Below, piece after piece: positions 18,626-27,455 of a stretch of DNA of 44,304 nt. The DNA is taken from positions 1 to 44,304 of the forward strand of contig UREM01000017.1 of assembly GCA_900546775.1 (NCBI GenBank), given 5' to 3'. The translations under genes and the position numbers were made by a program. The notes beneath the pieces are model-generated. The model saw only the letters and a list, made by a program, of their open reading frames with translations. It ran no database searches and had not been told where the DNA came from. The DNA is from an uncultured Collinsella sp. (GTDB lineage: Bacteria > Actinomycetota > Coriobacteriia > Coriobacteriales > Coriobacteriaceae). Each line of letters opens with the position of its first letter. Within the stretch, counting starts at the first letter, position 1.

Positions 18626-19876
18626 TTACTGGCGTTGCTTGGGCTCGGTGACGATGGCCCGAACGATGCGGGGGCGATCGGTGAGATCGCGGACGATGCG
18701 CACATCCGAAAGGCCCGCCTGGCGGCAGAGTTCGGCGGCAGCGTTGAGGGCACCCTCGTAGAGCTCGCAGGCAAAGAGTCCGCCGGCACGCAGCATATAG
18801 GGTGCCGCATTGAGCAGGCGGCGGAAGATGTCCAGGCCATCGGCACCGCCCTCGAGCGCCAAATCGGGCTCGAAGTCCTTGACCTCGTGCGGCAGCGAGC
18901 GCATAACGTCGGTCGGGATGTAAGGCGGGTTGGAGACGAGCACGTCGAAGGTGCCCCACTCGTCGTGGGGAATGGAACTCACCAGGTTGGTGAGGCTAAA
19001 GGCGACGTCGTCGGACGTGAGACCAAGCGCATCGCGGTTTTTGGTAGCAAGGTCGATGGCGCGCGGCTCGATATCGGTAGCAGTGCAGGTGACGTGGCCG
19101 CGGCGCTCCCAGGCAAGGGAGAGCGAGATGCAGCCCGTGCCGCAGCCGACCTCGAGAACGCGGGCAGTGCGGGACTCGGCTGGGGCAGGCGCAGCGGCAT
19201 CCTGAGCTGAAGCCGTCTCCTGATCGGTACCCTCGATGGCGATGCCGTATTCGTCGAGCTCGGGCTCAGCAGCTTCCGCAGTCTCGGCTTCCGCTGCCTG
19301 CGCGGCGGCTTCCTCGGCCTCGCGATCGGCAAGCTCCTCGGCATAGGCGCGGCTGCCGAGCACGTCGCCACCCAGCGCAGCCTCATCGGCGGCCGTCAGG
19401 TTGGCGGCACGGCGCTCGGCGGTCGCGCGTTCGTCGGCCAGCGCCGCCTCGGCTTTGCGGGCCTGCTCGACCTCATCGTTCCAGGGCAGCTCCACGCGCT
19501 GGCGGACGGCGGCCTCGGGGCTCAGCACCTCGGTATCCAGATAGTTCAGGACTTCTTCGACGAGCATCTCGGTCTCGGGGCGCGGGATGAGCACGCCGGG
19601 GGCGCACGCGACGTCGATCATGCGAAACTGCGTGCTACCGGTGATGTACTGTAGCGGCTCGCCTTTGGCGCGACGAACGACGGCCGCGTGCATGGTCTCG
19701 AGCTGGGCCGCGCTAAGCGTCTCGTCCATGCGCATATACAAGTCGATACGCGCCAAACCCGTGGCCGCGCACAGCAGCCACTCGGCAGAAAGACGGGGAT
19801 GCTCCTCACCGCGCTCGGCCAGGTACTCCTTGGTCCACTCGAGACAACGCTTGATGGTCCAGATCTCGTTTGCCAT
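18626..19876 (-). CDS. prmC: Release factor glutamine methyltransferase with a long acidic insertion
   Basis: Methylates the Gln of the GGQ motif of RF1/RF2. The N-terminal helical domain (1-110) contains PRPETEMLVEEVL. The Rossmann methyltransferase domain starts at VLEVGCGTGCISL (about 240-252) and has the catalytic SNPPYIP (316-322). Between them, residues ~115-236 form a ~115-residue Ala/Glu/Asp-rich insertion not found in standard ~280-residue PrmC; total length is 416. The insertion looks partly helical and partly disordered. The ATG at 19876 follows a strong GAGGGGAGG. It lies after prfA as in most bacteria, but with a 660-base gap filled by repeats. Confidence 0.92.
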   Translation of the reverse strand: MANEIWTIKRCLEWTKEYLAERGEEHPRLSAEWLLCAATGLARIDLYMRMDETLSAAQLETMHAAVVRRAKGEPLQYITGSTQFRMIDVACAPGVLIPRPETEMLVEEVLNYLDTEVLSPEAAVRQRVELPWNDEVEQARKAEAALADERATAERRAANLTAADEAALGGDVLGSRAYAEELADREAEEAAAQAAEAETAEAAEPELDEYGIAIEGTDQETASAQDAAAPAPAESRTARVLEVGCGTGCISLSLAWERRGHVTCTATDIEPRAIDLATKNRDALGLTSDDVAFSLTNLVSSIPHDEWGTFDVLVSNPPYIPTDVMRSLPHEVKDFEPDLALEGGADGLDIFRRLLNAAPYMLRAGGLFACELYEGALNAAAELCRQAGLSDVRIVRDLTDRPRIVRAIVTEPKQRQ

Positions 19877-19924
19877 GGGGCCCTCCCCTCTTATGCGCCG
19901 GGCGGCGCGCGAATGTCGGAGCAG

Positions 19925-19951
19925 ATTGTAAGCGAGGCCAGCGCTTGGCAA
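19925..19951 (-). promoter_or_regulatory. Possible prmC promoter
   Basis: TTGCCA (19946-19951) and TACAAT (19925-19930) on the minus strand, but with a short 15-base spacer. It would explain expression of prmC after the long repeat-filled gap. Weak evidence. Confidence 0.3.
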
Positions 19952-20268
19952 GGGACGATTGAAGGCGATTATCGAGAATCAGCCCAGAATTTTGCTTGAA
20001 TCGCAATCGAAGTGTTCATTCGTCGACGTCTAAAACTGCATCCGTCAAGCTTTTGGCAAGGTTGCCCCAAAACTGACCAATATCTAACCAAATACTTGCC
20101 AAATCACTTGACGCGCGACACGCCAAAATTCGCCCCACGACTTCTCGAACGATAATTTAAGCATTATTTTCGGCGATAGACGCATGCCGATCATTGCTTT
20201 GCGCAGGTGAACGGCTCAAGAACTATCAAAGCAGATTGAATAACATCCCAAAGCAATGTACCCAACCT
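19952..20268. other. AT-rich spacer between prmC and repeat B2
   Basis: No gene seen. The stretch is clearly richer in A and T than its surroundings. It contains an inverted pair TTGGCAAG ... CTTGCCAA (about 20053-20102). Together with repeats B2 and A2 it separates prfA from prmC, genes that usually touch. Confidence 0.5.
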
Positions 20269-20348
20269 AGTCGTTGGACGTTCTTGTTTGACTAGTCATT
20301 TAAGAACGTCCCCAACGACTACTCATTTAAGTCTGTCCCCAATGAGTG
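20269..20348. repeat. Palindromic repeat B, copy 2
   Basis: Inverted arms at 20269-20285 and 20302-20320 (AGTCGTTGG..ACGTTCTT core, two-base gap in the left arm) around GTTTGACTAGTC, the same centre as copy 1. A second short stem ACTCATT ... AATGAGT follows (20321-20347). It directly precedes A2. Confidence 0.7.
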
Positions 20349-20538
20349 CCCCACATCCGGGGCAAGGCAACGCCGCAGGTAGAGGACGGACAGCGAGCGC
20401 CGCTCAGAGCGAACAAGTTGGCATGAAAAAGGCAAGGCATAGACCTTCTGGTCATGCCTTGCCTTTTGAATGACAAATTGTCGCTCTGGGCGGCGCGCAG
20501 CGTCGACCGGTTACGCGGTTTGGTAAAACCGCGTAACC
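20349..20538. repeat. Structured repeat A, copy 2 (A2)
   Basis: Outer helix 20399-20412 with 20481-20494 (14 bp, one G-T pair). The second helix keeps the GA/GA mismatch but has different paired bases from A1. The hairpin is AAGGCAAGGCAT ... ATGCCTTGCCTT with one bulged A and a GACC-TTCT-GGTC tip. The linker GCAGCGTCGA follows, then the hairpin 20509-20521 with 20526-20538, whose last base is the first base of the prfA stop codon complement. Confidence 0.85.
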
Positions 20539-21605
20539 TACACAGCCTGTGCCAGCTTCTCGGCTCGCTCGGCGGCGGCGAGTGCCTCGATGACGGTGCC
20601 GAGCTGGTCGCCCAGGAGGACGCCGTTGTAGGTGGAGTTGAAGCCGATACGGTGATCGGTCACGCGGTCCTGGGGCTGGTTGTAGGTACGGATCTTCTCG
20701 GAACGGTTGCCGTGGCCAATCTGGCTCTGGCGCTCGGCACCGAGCTCCGCCTGCTGCTTCTCGAGCTCCATCTCGTAGAGGCGGGCACGCAGCATCTGCA
20801 TGCAGACCTCGCGGTTCTGGATCTGGGAACGCTGCTCCTGCGACTGCACCACGGTGTTGGTGGGCAGGTGGGTGATGCGCACGGCGGAGTAGGTAGTGTT
20901 AACGCACTGACCGCCAGGGCCCGAAGCGCAGTAGGTGTCGATGCGCAGGTCAGACTGGTTGATCTGGACGTCAATCTCCTCGGCCTCGGGAAGCACGGCG
21001 ACGGTTGCCGTGGAGGTCTGGATACGGCCCTGGGACTCGGTCTTGGGAACGCGCTGGACGCGGTGCACGCCGGACTCGAACTTCATGACGGAGTAGACGC
21101 GGTCGCCCTCGACCTTGAACTCGATGGACTTAAAGCCGCCGGCCTCGCTAGGGCTGGAGTCGAGCACGGTGGTCTTCCAGCCGCGCGACTCGCAGAAGCG
21201 CTGGTACATCTTGTACAGGTCGCCGGCGAAGATGGCGGCCTCGTCGCCACCGGCAGCGGAGCGGATCTCGACGATGGTGTTCTTGTCGTCGTTGGGGTCA
21301 CTCGGGATGAGCATGTACTTGATGTCTTCCTCGAGCTGGGGAAGCTTCTCCTCGTTCTCGGAGATGTCCATCTGGAGCATCTCCTTCTCGTCGGCATCGG
21401 TAGTATCGTGGAGCATTTCCTTGGCAGCCTCGATGTCATCGAGCGCACCGATGTACTCGCGCGAGGCGGCGATGAGGTCGGACTGGTGCGCGTACTCCTT
21501 GTTGAGACGCGTGAACTCCTTGATGTCGGAGGCGACGGCCGGGTCGGAAAGCTTCTTCTCGAGCTCCTCGTAGGCCTTGATAATCTTTTCGAGCTTGTCG
21601 CGCAT
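20538..21605 (-). CDS. prfA: Peptide chain release factor 1
   Basis: Recognises UAA and UAG and triggers peptide release. Length is 355 residues. The tripeptide anticodon region reads RVPKTESQGRI, so the usual Pro-Ala-Thr is Pro-Lys-Thr (about 186-188). The catalytic Gly-Gly-Gln lies in SGPGGQCVNTT (about 229-231); most RF1 proteins have SGAGGQHVN. Both differences are mild. QTSTATVAVLPE and the absence of an RF2-type SPF motif support RF1. AAGGAG lies eight bases before the ATG at 21605. The prmC gene that modifies its Gln is downstream. Confidence 0.94.
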   Translation of the reverse strand: MRDKLEKIIKAYEELEKKLSDPAVASDIKEFTRLNKEYAHQSDLIAASREYIGALDDIEAAKEMLHDTTDADEKEMLQMDISENEEKLPQLEEDIKYMLIPSDPNDDKNTIVEIRSAAGGDEAAIFAGDLYKMYQRFCESRGWKTTVLDSSPSEAGGFKSIEFKVEGDRVYSVMKFESGVHRVQRVPKTESQGRIQTSTATVAVLPEAEEIDVQINQSDLRIDTYCASGPGGQCVNTTYSAVRITHLPTNTVVQSQEQRSQIQNREVCMQMLRARLYEMELEKQQAELGAERQSQIGHGNRSEKIRTYNQPQDRVTDHRIGFNSTYNGVLLGDQLGTVIEALAAAERAEKLAQAV

Positions 21606-21801
21606 GGCGGGACTCCTTTATATGCGTGAAGGTGAAAATCGGCAGAATTGATGGGGCGCGGGGCGCCGATGCAGGGGTAAGCCCGGCTAGAACATGTCGA
21701 TCTTCAGATACATGCGCATCCCTTCGCGTATGGGGTACATAGTTGCGGTCTAACCCATACATGATAGCGTGCGCAGGCAAACCTGCATATAACCCGCACG
21801 G
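21606..21801. other. prfA upstream region
   Basis: No gene is seen in these ~200 bases beyond very short frames. No rpmE gene precedes prfA, although that order is common. It probably contains the prfA promoter, but I could not place it with confidence. Confidence 0.35.
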
Positions 21802-21834
21802 AATCCGACAAGGGGACAGTCCCTTTGTCGGATT
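21802..21834. repeat. Palindromic repeat C, copy 1
   Basis: Arms AATCCGACAAGGGGAC and GTCCCTTTGTCGGATT pair with one mismatch. The repeat ends exactly one base before the stop codon complement of the M20 peptidase gene (21835-21837). The GGGAC-GTCCC core is shared with copies at 28496, 33556 and 36586. Confidence 0.8.
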
Positions 21835-23262
21835 CTAGAGCATATGGAGCAGGGCGATGAGGAAGCGAACACCCTGGAGGTAGGCGCGGCGGGTGATGCG
21901 CTCGTTGGTGCCGTGGACACCGCGCTCGCACTCGTCATCGTCTACCACAAAGGCCGAGAAGCGAATGCACTCGGGGCAAATGCGCTGGTAGTTGGCAGCA
22001 TCGGTCGCGCCAATCACGGTCGAGGGAACGATACCGATAGGAGCTCCGCCCGCCGCTGATGATCCGTTTTCCTCCGTCCCCTCTGGATCACGGAAATAGC
22101 GGGCGGCGATGGCGCGGACGGTCTCGAGTCCCGGTCCGCCGATGCGCGGAGACGGCGAGGGTTCGGAGCTGCCAGGACCGAGCTCGATCTCGACACGGTC
22201 GGCGAGCCCCGCCTCGGCAACGGCGACGCGGCAGCAGGCCACGACATCGGCCACACTCGTGCCCTCGAGCATGCGGAAATTGATATTGGCCCACATATCC
22301 TGCGGCATCACGTTAGCACCGGTGCTACCGCCCTCGATTTGGGTCGGTGCACAGGTGGTGGTCACGAGCGGATAGAGCTTCTTGCTGGCAAGGCACTCGC
22401 GCACGATGGCGTCCTTGTTGGCGGCAATCTCATCCGCCGTGTAGAGCCCCAGCTCGACAAGCTGCGCGGCAAGCAAATCGGTCACGCGCGTCGGCCACTC
22501 GATATCGCAGATTGCGGCGATGGCACGGCTGAGCACCTCGAGCGACGTGCCGCCGTAGGGGTTAGACGAATGCCCGCCCGCGCTCTTCGTCTTGAGCACG
22601 ATATCGGCATAGCCCTTTTCGGCCAGGTCGGCATGCATAAGCCAGCCCTCGCCCGCGCCGTACTCGGCAGCCGAAACGATACGGTAGTCACCCTCGTCGA
22701 TCAGGAACTCGAGCTCAACACCGCGCTCCTCGAGCACGCGGCCGATAGCTCCAGCGCCGTACTGCGTGGTTTCCTCGTCCTGGCCAAAGGCGAGCAACAG
22801 CGAACGCTTGTGCTCCCAACCGTGCGCCAACGCATACTCAACCGCCTCGAGAATGCCTACGACCTGATCCTTCATGTCGATAGCGCCGCGACCCCAAATG
22901 TAGGCGTCGTCCACCTGTCCGCTAAAGGGGGCGTGCGTCCAGTCGGCCTCAGTACCCGGCACCACGGGGACCACATCCATGTGGCCCATGAGCATAACGG
23001 GCTTAAGGGCCGGATCGCTGCCGGCAAGCGTCACCAATAGCGAATGGTCGATAAGCTCGACCTCGCCCGCCGCGAACACGTGCGGCCACGCCTGCTGCAT
23101 ATAGGCGCGCAGGTCGTCGAACGGCTGCCAGTCCACCGCCTCGGCATCCATGCCCGAAATGGTCGGAAACGACAGCACGCGGCCCAGGCGCTCGCACACA
23201 CCAGCCTCGTCTATATCGGCAAAATCATCCTCATGCGCAAAGAAGCGCCAAACCTCGGCCAT
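21835..23262 (-). CDS. M20 family metallopeptidase (carboxypeptidase-like)
   Basis: Di-zinc peptidase or amidohydrolase of the M20 family, nearest by eye to Gly-X carboxypeptidase/PM20D1-type members. Length is 475 residues. Metal and catalytic motifs are GHMDVVPV, GRGAIDMKDQ, GQDEETTQYGA and the dimerisation-domain GGHSSNP. The C-terminal His ligand is likely in HGTNERI. I set the start at 23262 with AAGGA upstream; the longer frame to 23613 overlaps the next gene and is not protein-like. Residues near 400 (PEGTEENGSSAAGG) coincide with a DNA segment also found in the intergenic repeat at 39798. No signal peptide; the substrate is unknown. Confidence 0.85.
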   Translation of the reverse strand: MAEVWRFFAHEDDFADIDEAGVCERLGRVLSFPTISGMDAEAVDWQPFDDLRAYMQQAWPHVFAAGEVELIDHSLLVTLAGSDPALKPVMLMGHMDVVPVVPGTEADWTHAPFSGQVDDAYIWGRGAIDMKDQVVGILEAVEYALAHGWEHKRSLLLAFGQDEETTQYGAGAIGRVLEERGVELEFLIDEGDYRIVSAAEYGAGEGWLMHADLAEKGYADIVLKTKSAGGHSSNPYGGTSLEVLSRAIAAICDIEWPTRVTDLLAAQLVELGLYTADEIAANKDAIVRECLASKKLYPLVTTTCAPTQIEGGSTGANVMPQDMWANINFRMLEGTSVADVVACCRVAVAEAGLADRVEIELGPGSSEPSPSPRIGGPGLETVRAIAARYFRDPEGTEENGSSAAGGAPIGIVPSTVIGATDAANYQRICPECIRFSAFVVDDDECERGVHGTNERITRRAYLQGVRFLIALLHML

Positions 23263-23333
23263 GACATCCTTTCGATTGTGACGACAAAGGCCGCCCCACG
23301 GGAGCGGCCCTGCAACGTAGGCGTTTGCGCCGG

Positions 23334-24119
23334 TTATTTGTCCTCGAGATAGCGAGAGAGGAACTCGCGAGTGCGCTGGTGTTTGGGGTTGCCGAAGAGC
23401 TCGGCCGGCGCGGCGTCCTCGAGCACCACGCCCTTGTCCATAAAGACCACGCGGTCGGACACCGTGCGGGCAAAGGCCATCTCGTGCGTGACGACAACCA
23501 TGGTCATGCCGTCGGCCGCGAGCTTGCGCATGACCTCGAGCACCTCGCCCACGATCTCGGGGTCGAGTGCCGAAGTCGGCTCGTCGAACAGCATGATCTG
23601 CGGATTCATGCACAGGGCGCGCGCGATGGCCACGCGCTGCTTTTGGCCGCCGGACAGGCGACCCACGGCGGCGTACGCGAACTTTTCGAGCCCCACGCTC
23701 GTCAGATGCTCCATTGCGACCTTCTCTGCCTCGGCCTTGCTCATCTTTTTGAGCGTGACGGGCGCAAGCGTGCAGTTGTCGAGCACATCCATGTTGTTGA
23801 ACAGGTTAAAGCCCTGGAACACCATGCCGATGTCCTCGCGGAGTTTATTGATATTGCAGCGCTCGGCCGTAAGGTCCTGGCCGTGGAACCAGATGTGGCC
23901 CGCGTCCGGGGTCTCGAGCAGGTTGAGGCAGCGCAGGAAGGTCGACTTGCCCGAGCCCGAGGCGCCGATAATGGTGACGACCTCGCCGGGGTTAACGGAC
24001 AGGTCGATGCCCCTGAGCACCTCGAGCGAACCGAAGCTCTTGCGCAGGCCCTCGACGCGGATGAGCGGCTCTTTAGTTTGTGCGGCGGCCACAGCGCCGG
24101 TGGTAGTGGTATCTGCCAT
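23334..24119 (-). CDS. Polar amino acid ABC transporter, ATP-binding protein
   Basis: GlnQ/HisP-type ATPase, 261 residues. Walker A is GASGSGKST, the Q loop is in MVFQGFNLF, the signature is LSGGQKQR, and Walker B is [12 protein letters not shown], followed by the switch His in VVVTHEM. The N-terminal ~15 residues are Thr/Ala-rich and not conserved. The ATG at 24119 follows GAGGAGAA; a longer frame to 24194 overlaps the permease gene. It starts 22 bases after the permease gene and completes an importer operon (binding protein, permease, ATPase). Confidence 0.92.
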   Translation of the reverse strand: MADTTTTGAVAAAQTKEPLIRVEGLRKSFGSLEVLRGIDLSVNPGEVVTIIGASGSGKSTFLRCLNLLETPDAGHIWFHGQDLTAERCNINKLREDIGMVFQGFNLFNNMDVLDNCTLAPVTLKKMSKAEAEKVAMEHLTSVGLEKFAYAAVGRLSGGQKQRVAIARALCMNPQIMLFDEPTSALDPEIVGEVLEVMRKLAADGMTMVVVTHEMAFARTVSDRVVFMDKGVVLEDAAPAELFGNPKHQRTREFLSRYLEDK

Positions 24120-24141
24120 GATGATTCTCCTCGTCTTGCGC

Positions 24142-25290
24142 TTAGTTGGAGCTGGGCAGCGTTGCCGGGGCCTCGGCGCCGAGCTTTTTGCCAAAGGCCT
24201 CGAGCAGGCGGCTCGCCACGAGCGTCAGGATCAGGTAAACCACGAGCGCCACGCAGTAGACCTCCATCTGGCGGTAGTACACGCCGGCGACAGTGGTGGT
24301 GGCGTACATGAGGTCAAACACGCCAATGACCGAGAGCACCGACGAGTCCTTGATGTTGATGATGAGCTCGTTGGTGAGTGCGGGGATCGCGTTTTTAATA
24401 CCCTGGGGGAACACGACCTTGCGCATGGCCTGCCACTGCGACAGACCCAGCGAGCGCGCCGCCTCGGCTTGACCGGGGTCGATGGACTCGATGCCGCCAC
24501 GCAAAACTTCCATCATGTAGGCGGTGGAGTTGAGCGAGATGGTGACGAGGCCAGCGGTGAAGGTACTCCAGATCTGGTTGGCCTGGGCGGTCTCGAAGCC
24601 CATGCCGCGCAAAACGGTGAAGCCCGCGTAATAGATGAGCAGGCCCTGGACCATCATGGGCGTGCCGCGCACGATGGTGGAGTAGATGGTCGCAAAGCCG
24701 CGGCCGATGCTCTTGAAGAAGCGCGTGAGATCGTTGTCCACACGGTCGAAGGTCTGAATGCGCAGGAACACAAAGAGCAGCGCCAGGAAAAAGGCGATGA
24801 CGGTGCCGAAGGTGGCAAGCGCGATGGTGATCTCGATACCGCGAATAAAGAAGTCCCCGCTCTTGTAGGTCATGTAGACCAGGCTCGACAAAAAGTCGCT
24901 GGGGTTGGAATCCGAGACAATGCTCACCCGCACCAGGTCGATAAACGACATGACGCAACGGTCGATAAAGAAGATCGCCGCGATGGCGACCACGACATAG
25001 CTGCCCAAGCGCGCGCCGCGACGGAAGCGCTCGGAAGCAAACGGCGACTTTTCGCGATAGTCGCTCCAATGCATGAGCTTGGTGACGAGCGCCGCCGCCG
25101 ACACGATAATCCAGGCCCAAAGAATTGCCCAGAGGCAGTCCTGGAAGATACCGGTGGGGGCCAAGAAGCTCAGCGGCGTGGGGTTGCGCTGGCTAAACGC
25201 CAGGCCGAGCGCCGCGATAACGCTCGTGCCCAGGTATACATAACGGTGGTCTGCCTTGATAAAGGAGGCCAGGCGATTGATGGTTTTCAT
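24142..25290 (-). CDS. Polar amino acid ABC transporter, permease with N-terminal extension
   Basis: Inner-membrane permease of the HisM/GlnP family, 382 residues. The family domain occupies about 150-370, with [15 protein letters not shown] and the EAA loop [15 protein letters not shown] that docks on the ATPase. The first ~140 residues are extra: two to three predicted membrane segments and a charged linker, whereas typical members are 215-250 residues. The role of the extension is unknown. It starts nine bases after the binding-protein gene. Only one permease is encoded, so it probably works as a homodimer. Confidence 0.88.
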   Translation of the reverse strand: MKTINRLASFIKADHRYVYLGTSVIAALGLAFSQRNPTPLSFLAPTGIFQDCLWAILWAWIIVSAAALVTKLMHWSDYREKSPFASERFRRGARLGSYVVVAIAAIFFIDRCVMSFIDLVRVSIVSDSNPSDFLSSLVYMTYKSGDFFIRGIEITIALATFGTVIAFFLALLFVFLRIQTFDRVDNDLTRFFKSIGRGFATIYSTIVRGTPMMVQGLLIYYAGFTVLRGMGFETAQANQIWSTFTAGLVTISLNSTAYMMEVLRGGIESIDPGQAEAARSLGLSQWQAMRKVVFPQGIKNAIPALTNELIINIKDSSVLSVIGVFDLMYATTTVAGVYYRQMEVYCVALVVYLILTLVASRLLEAFGKKLGAEAPATLPSSN

Positions 25291-25299
25291 GCTGCCTCC

Positions 25300-26226
25300 C
25301 TATGCCGGCTGACGGTCGAGGCACGCGTCCCACATTTGATCGCGCTCCTCTTGGCTAATGCCCTTGAGTGTCTTGTCGATGAGTTTAAGCAGCTTGTCCG
25401 AGCCCTTGCGGCAGCCGACGTTTGCCGTGACCTCCTGCTTGAAACCCTCGCCCTCGGCAAATTGAATCGGCACGATACCCGGGTTTTGGGCCATATAGCC
25501 CTTCTCGTTCTCAGTGTTGTAGGTCACGGCGTCGCACGTGCCCTGCAGCAGGTTCGAGAACACCGTGGGGACGGAGTCGACCGGGTTTTTGTGCACAACG
25601 CCCGGGATCTCGTCAATGACAGTGTCGAGCATGGTGTCCTTTTGGCCGAGCACCGTGGCGCCGCTAAAGTCGCTGAGCTTGGTCGCGTTTTGGTAGGGCG
25701 AGCCCTCTTTTACGAACAGGCCAAAGTAGCCGATAAAGTACGGGTCGGAAAAGCCGACGGACTCCTCACGCTCGGGCGTGGCGCTCATGCCGGCGATGAT
25801 GAGGTCGATCTGGCCGTTGTTGAGCGAGTCAATAAGGCCCGAAAAGCTCTGCTTGACGGCGACGGGCTCGCCGCCGAGGGCCTTGCAGACGATCTTGGCG
25901 ATCTGCACGTCGTAGCCATCGGCGTAGGCTCCCTGCACGTTGTCGATGGGAATGGTGTACTCGCTGGCCTCGGAGACCTGCCAGTTGTACGGGGCGTAGG
26001 CCGCCTCCATGCCGATACGGATCTTGTCCTTGCCGATCACGGAATCGGACAGGTCGTCGCGACCGCCGCCCGTCGTGGGCTGAACCACCTTGAGCGTGGA
26101 CGGGCGCTGACAGCCGGCGAGCGCGCCGGCGACGACGGAAGCGCTCGCAGCGAGAGCGCTTCCCAAAAAGATGCGACGGCTGCATACCGGCTGGGTCTGC
26201 ATGCCGCGCTGTGGCCGAGGTTGCAT
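25300..26226 (-). CDS. Polar amino acid ABC transporter, substrate-binding lipoprotein
   Basis: Extracytoplasmic family 3 solute-binding protein, 308 residues. Residues 16-39 combine a twin-arginine-like motif (SRRIFLG) with a lipobox ending at Cys39 (LAGC), so it may be a lipid-anchored Tat substrate. The ligand-binding signature is VGFSDPYF, and the opening IRIGMEAAYAPYNW is typical of amino acid binders. The ATG at 26226 is preceded by AAGG at seven bases. It is the first gene of the importer operon. The ligand cannot be named from sequence; Glu, Gln, Cys or Arg are possible. Confidence 0.9.
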   Translation of the reverse strand: MQPRPQRGMQTQPVCSRRIFLGSALAASASVVAGALAGCQRPSTLKVVQPTTGGGRDDLSDSVIGKDKIRIGMEAAYAPYNWQVSEASEYTIPIDNVQGAYADGYDVQIAKIVCKALGGEPVAVKQSFSGLIDSLNNGQIDLIIAGMSATPEREESVGFSDPYFIGYFGLFVKEGSPYQNATKLSDFSGATVLGQKDTMLDTVIDEIPGVVHKNPVDSVPTVFSNLLQGTCDAVTYNTENEKGYMAQNPGIVPIQFAEGEGFKQEVTANVGCRKGSDKLLKLIDKTLKGISQEERDQMWDACLDRQPA

Positions 26227-26357
26227 CTGGTGCCTTCCCTATTTTGCCTTACTGACAATAAGACAGGATATACGCCCGCAACCAGCAGCGCGGCATGTGC
26301 GCGAAAAATTAATAGACACACGAGGACGATTGGCGCAAAGCAGCCTGTCCCCCATGC

Positions 26358-26481
26358 ACCACTTGGCATAAAAAGGCAAGGCATAGACCTTCTGGTCATG
26401 CCTTGCCTTTTGAATGACAAATTGTCGCTCTGGGTGGCGCGCAGCGTCGACCGGTCCGCCGTTCGCTAGAACGGCGGAACC
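26358..26481. repeat. Structured repeat A, copy 3 (A3, outer helix broken)
   Basis: The central hairpin, right half of the second helix, linker GCAGCGTCGA and right outer arm are almost identical to A2 over ~85 bases. The left outer arm is missing, replaced by unrelated sequence, so the outer helix cannot form. The final hairpin 26453-26481 (GGT-CCGCCGTTC with its complement and one bulge) ends one base from the epimerase stop codon (26483). Confidence 0.8.
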
Positions 26482-26482
26482 T

Positions 26483-27376
26483 CTAGAGCAAGGTGACGCT
26501 AAAGCTGCGGACGTCTGTCTCGCCCGGCGCCAGCGCAATGGTGTTGACCTTGTGCTCAAAGACGTCGTCCTCGGTGTCCATGGTGGTGTGGCCGGACCAA
26601 GGCTCAAGCGCCACAAACGGGGCGTCGTTGGCGGCAGACCACACGCCGATGTACTTAAAGCCCTCAAAGTCGATCTTGACGCCGTGGCCCGACTTGCGAC
26701 CGCGCAGCGTGAGCGTGGAGCCCGGGGTATCGGTGAACATGATGGCGTCGTTATCGAAGCTGCGGTGCGTGATGGGCAGCACGTCCGAGTTATCGGGCGC
26801 CCTGTAGCTGCCTTCGAACGTCATGAGGCCATCGGGCGTGATGATGGGGGCCTCGTTGGTCCAAGCCTCGGTAAATGCCAGCTCGTAATCCTCGAACGTC
26901 TCGTCCTCGGCACCGGGGGCGGGCACGTTAAATGCAGGGTGGCCGCCCACCGAGAACGGCAGGTCCACGTCGCCGGTGTTGGTGACGGCAAAGGTCTGGG
27001 TAAACGTGGCGTCGCCGGTTAGGGCATAGGTCATGTTGAGCTTAAAGTGGAAGGGGAAAGCCTTGAGCGACTCGGGCGTGTCGGTGATCTCGTAGGTGAC
27101 GGACGAGCCGTCCTCGGAGACCTCGACCAGCTTGTGCTCGACGATGCGCGCAAGTCCGTGGCGCGGCATCTCGCAGGTACCGGCCGCAGACGTCGCAGTG
27201 TTGTTGCGCAGCGAGCCCACGATGGGGAACAGAATGGGCGCGTGCTTGCCCCAAAAGGCCGGGTCGCCCTGCCACAGATACTCGTTGCCGTTGAGGGCAA
27301 GGCTCGTGAGCTGGGCGCCCATGGAATCGATGGCCGCGGTGAGGCCGCCGCGCTTGATGGTAGTGACGGTGGACAT
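26483..27376 (-). CDS. Aldose 1-epimerase family protein (LacX-like)
   Basis: Galactose-mutarotase-like beta-sandwich protein, 297 residues, expected to interconvert alpha and beta sugar anomers. Family features are GAQLTSLALNGNEYLWQGD at the start, a His in PRHGLAR, and GGHPAFNVP with the second key His. The catalytic Glu probably lies in FVALEPWSGH. It resembles the LacX/YphB branch rather than GalM. The ATG at 27376 has GGAGG upstream; an earlier in-frame start at 27400 is less likely. No sugar operon surrounds it. Confidence 0.85.
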   Translation of the reverse strand: MSTVTTIKRGGLTAAIDSMGAQLTSLALNGNEYLWQGDPAFWGKHAPILFPIVGSLRNNTATSAAGTCEMPRHGLARIVEHKLVEVSEDGSSVTYEITDTPESLKAFPFHFKLNMTYALTGDATFTQTFAVTNTGDVDLPFSVGGHPAFNVPAPGAEDETFEDYELAFTEAWTNEAPIITPDGLMTFEGSYRAPDNSDVLPITHRSFDNDAIMFTDTPGSTLTLRGRKSGHGVKIDFEGFKYIGVWSAANDAPFVALEPWSGHTTMDTEDDVFEHKVNTIALAPGETDVRSFSVTLL

Positions 27377-27455
27377 GCTACTTCCTCCAATAGTAAACAA
27401 CGGTGTCGAGGGCTATTGTCCCACTCTTGGCGGCGGGGTTGAGCGACAGGTGCAG

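Noticed and set aside
23371..26469. 1032-codon plus-strand open frame opposite the ABC importer
   Set aside because: It spans three well-supported minus-strand genes and repeat A3. Its composition is typical of an antisense frame in GC-rich DNA.
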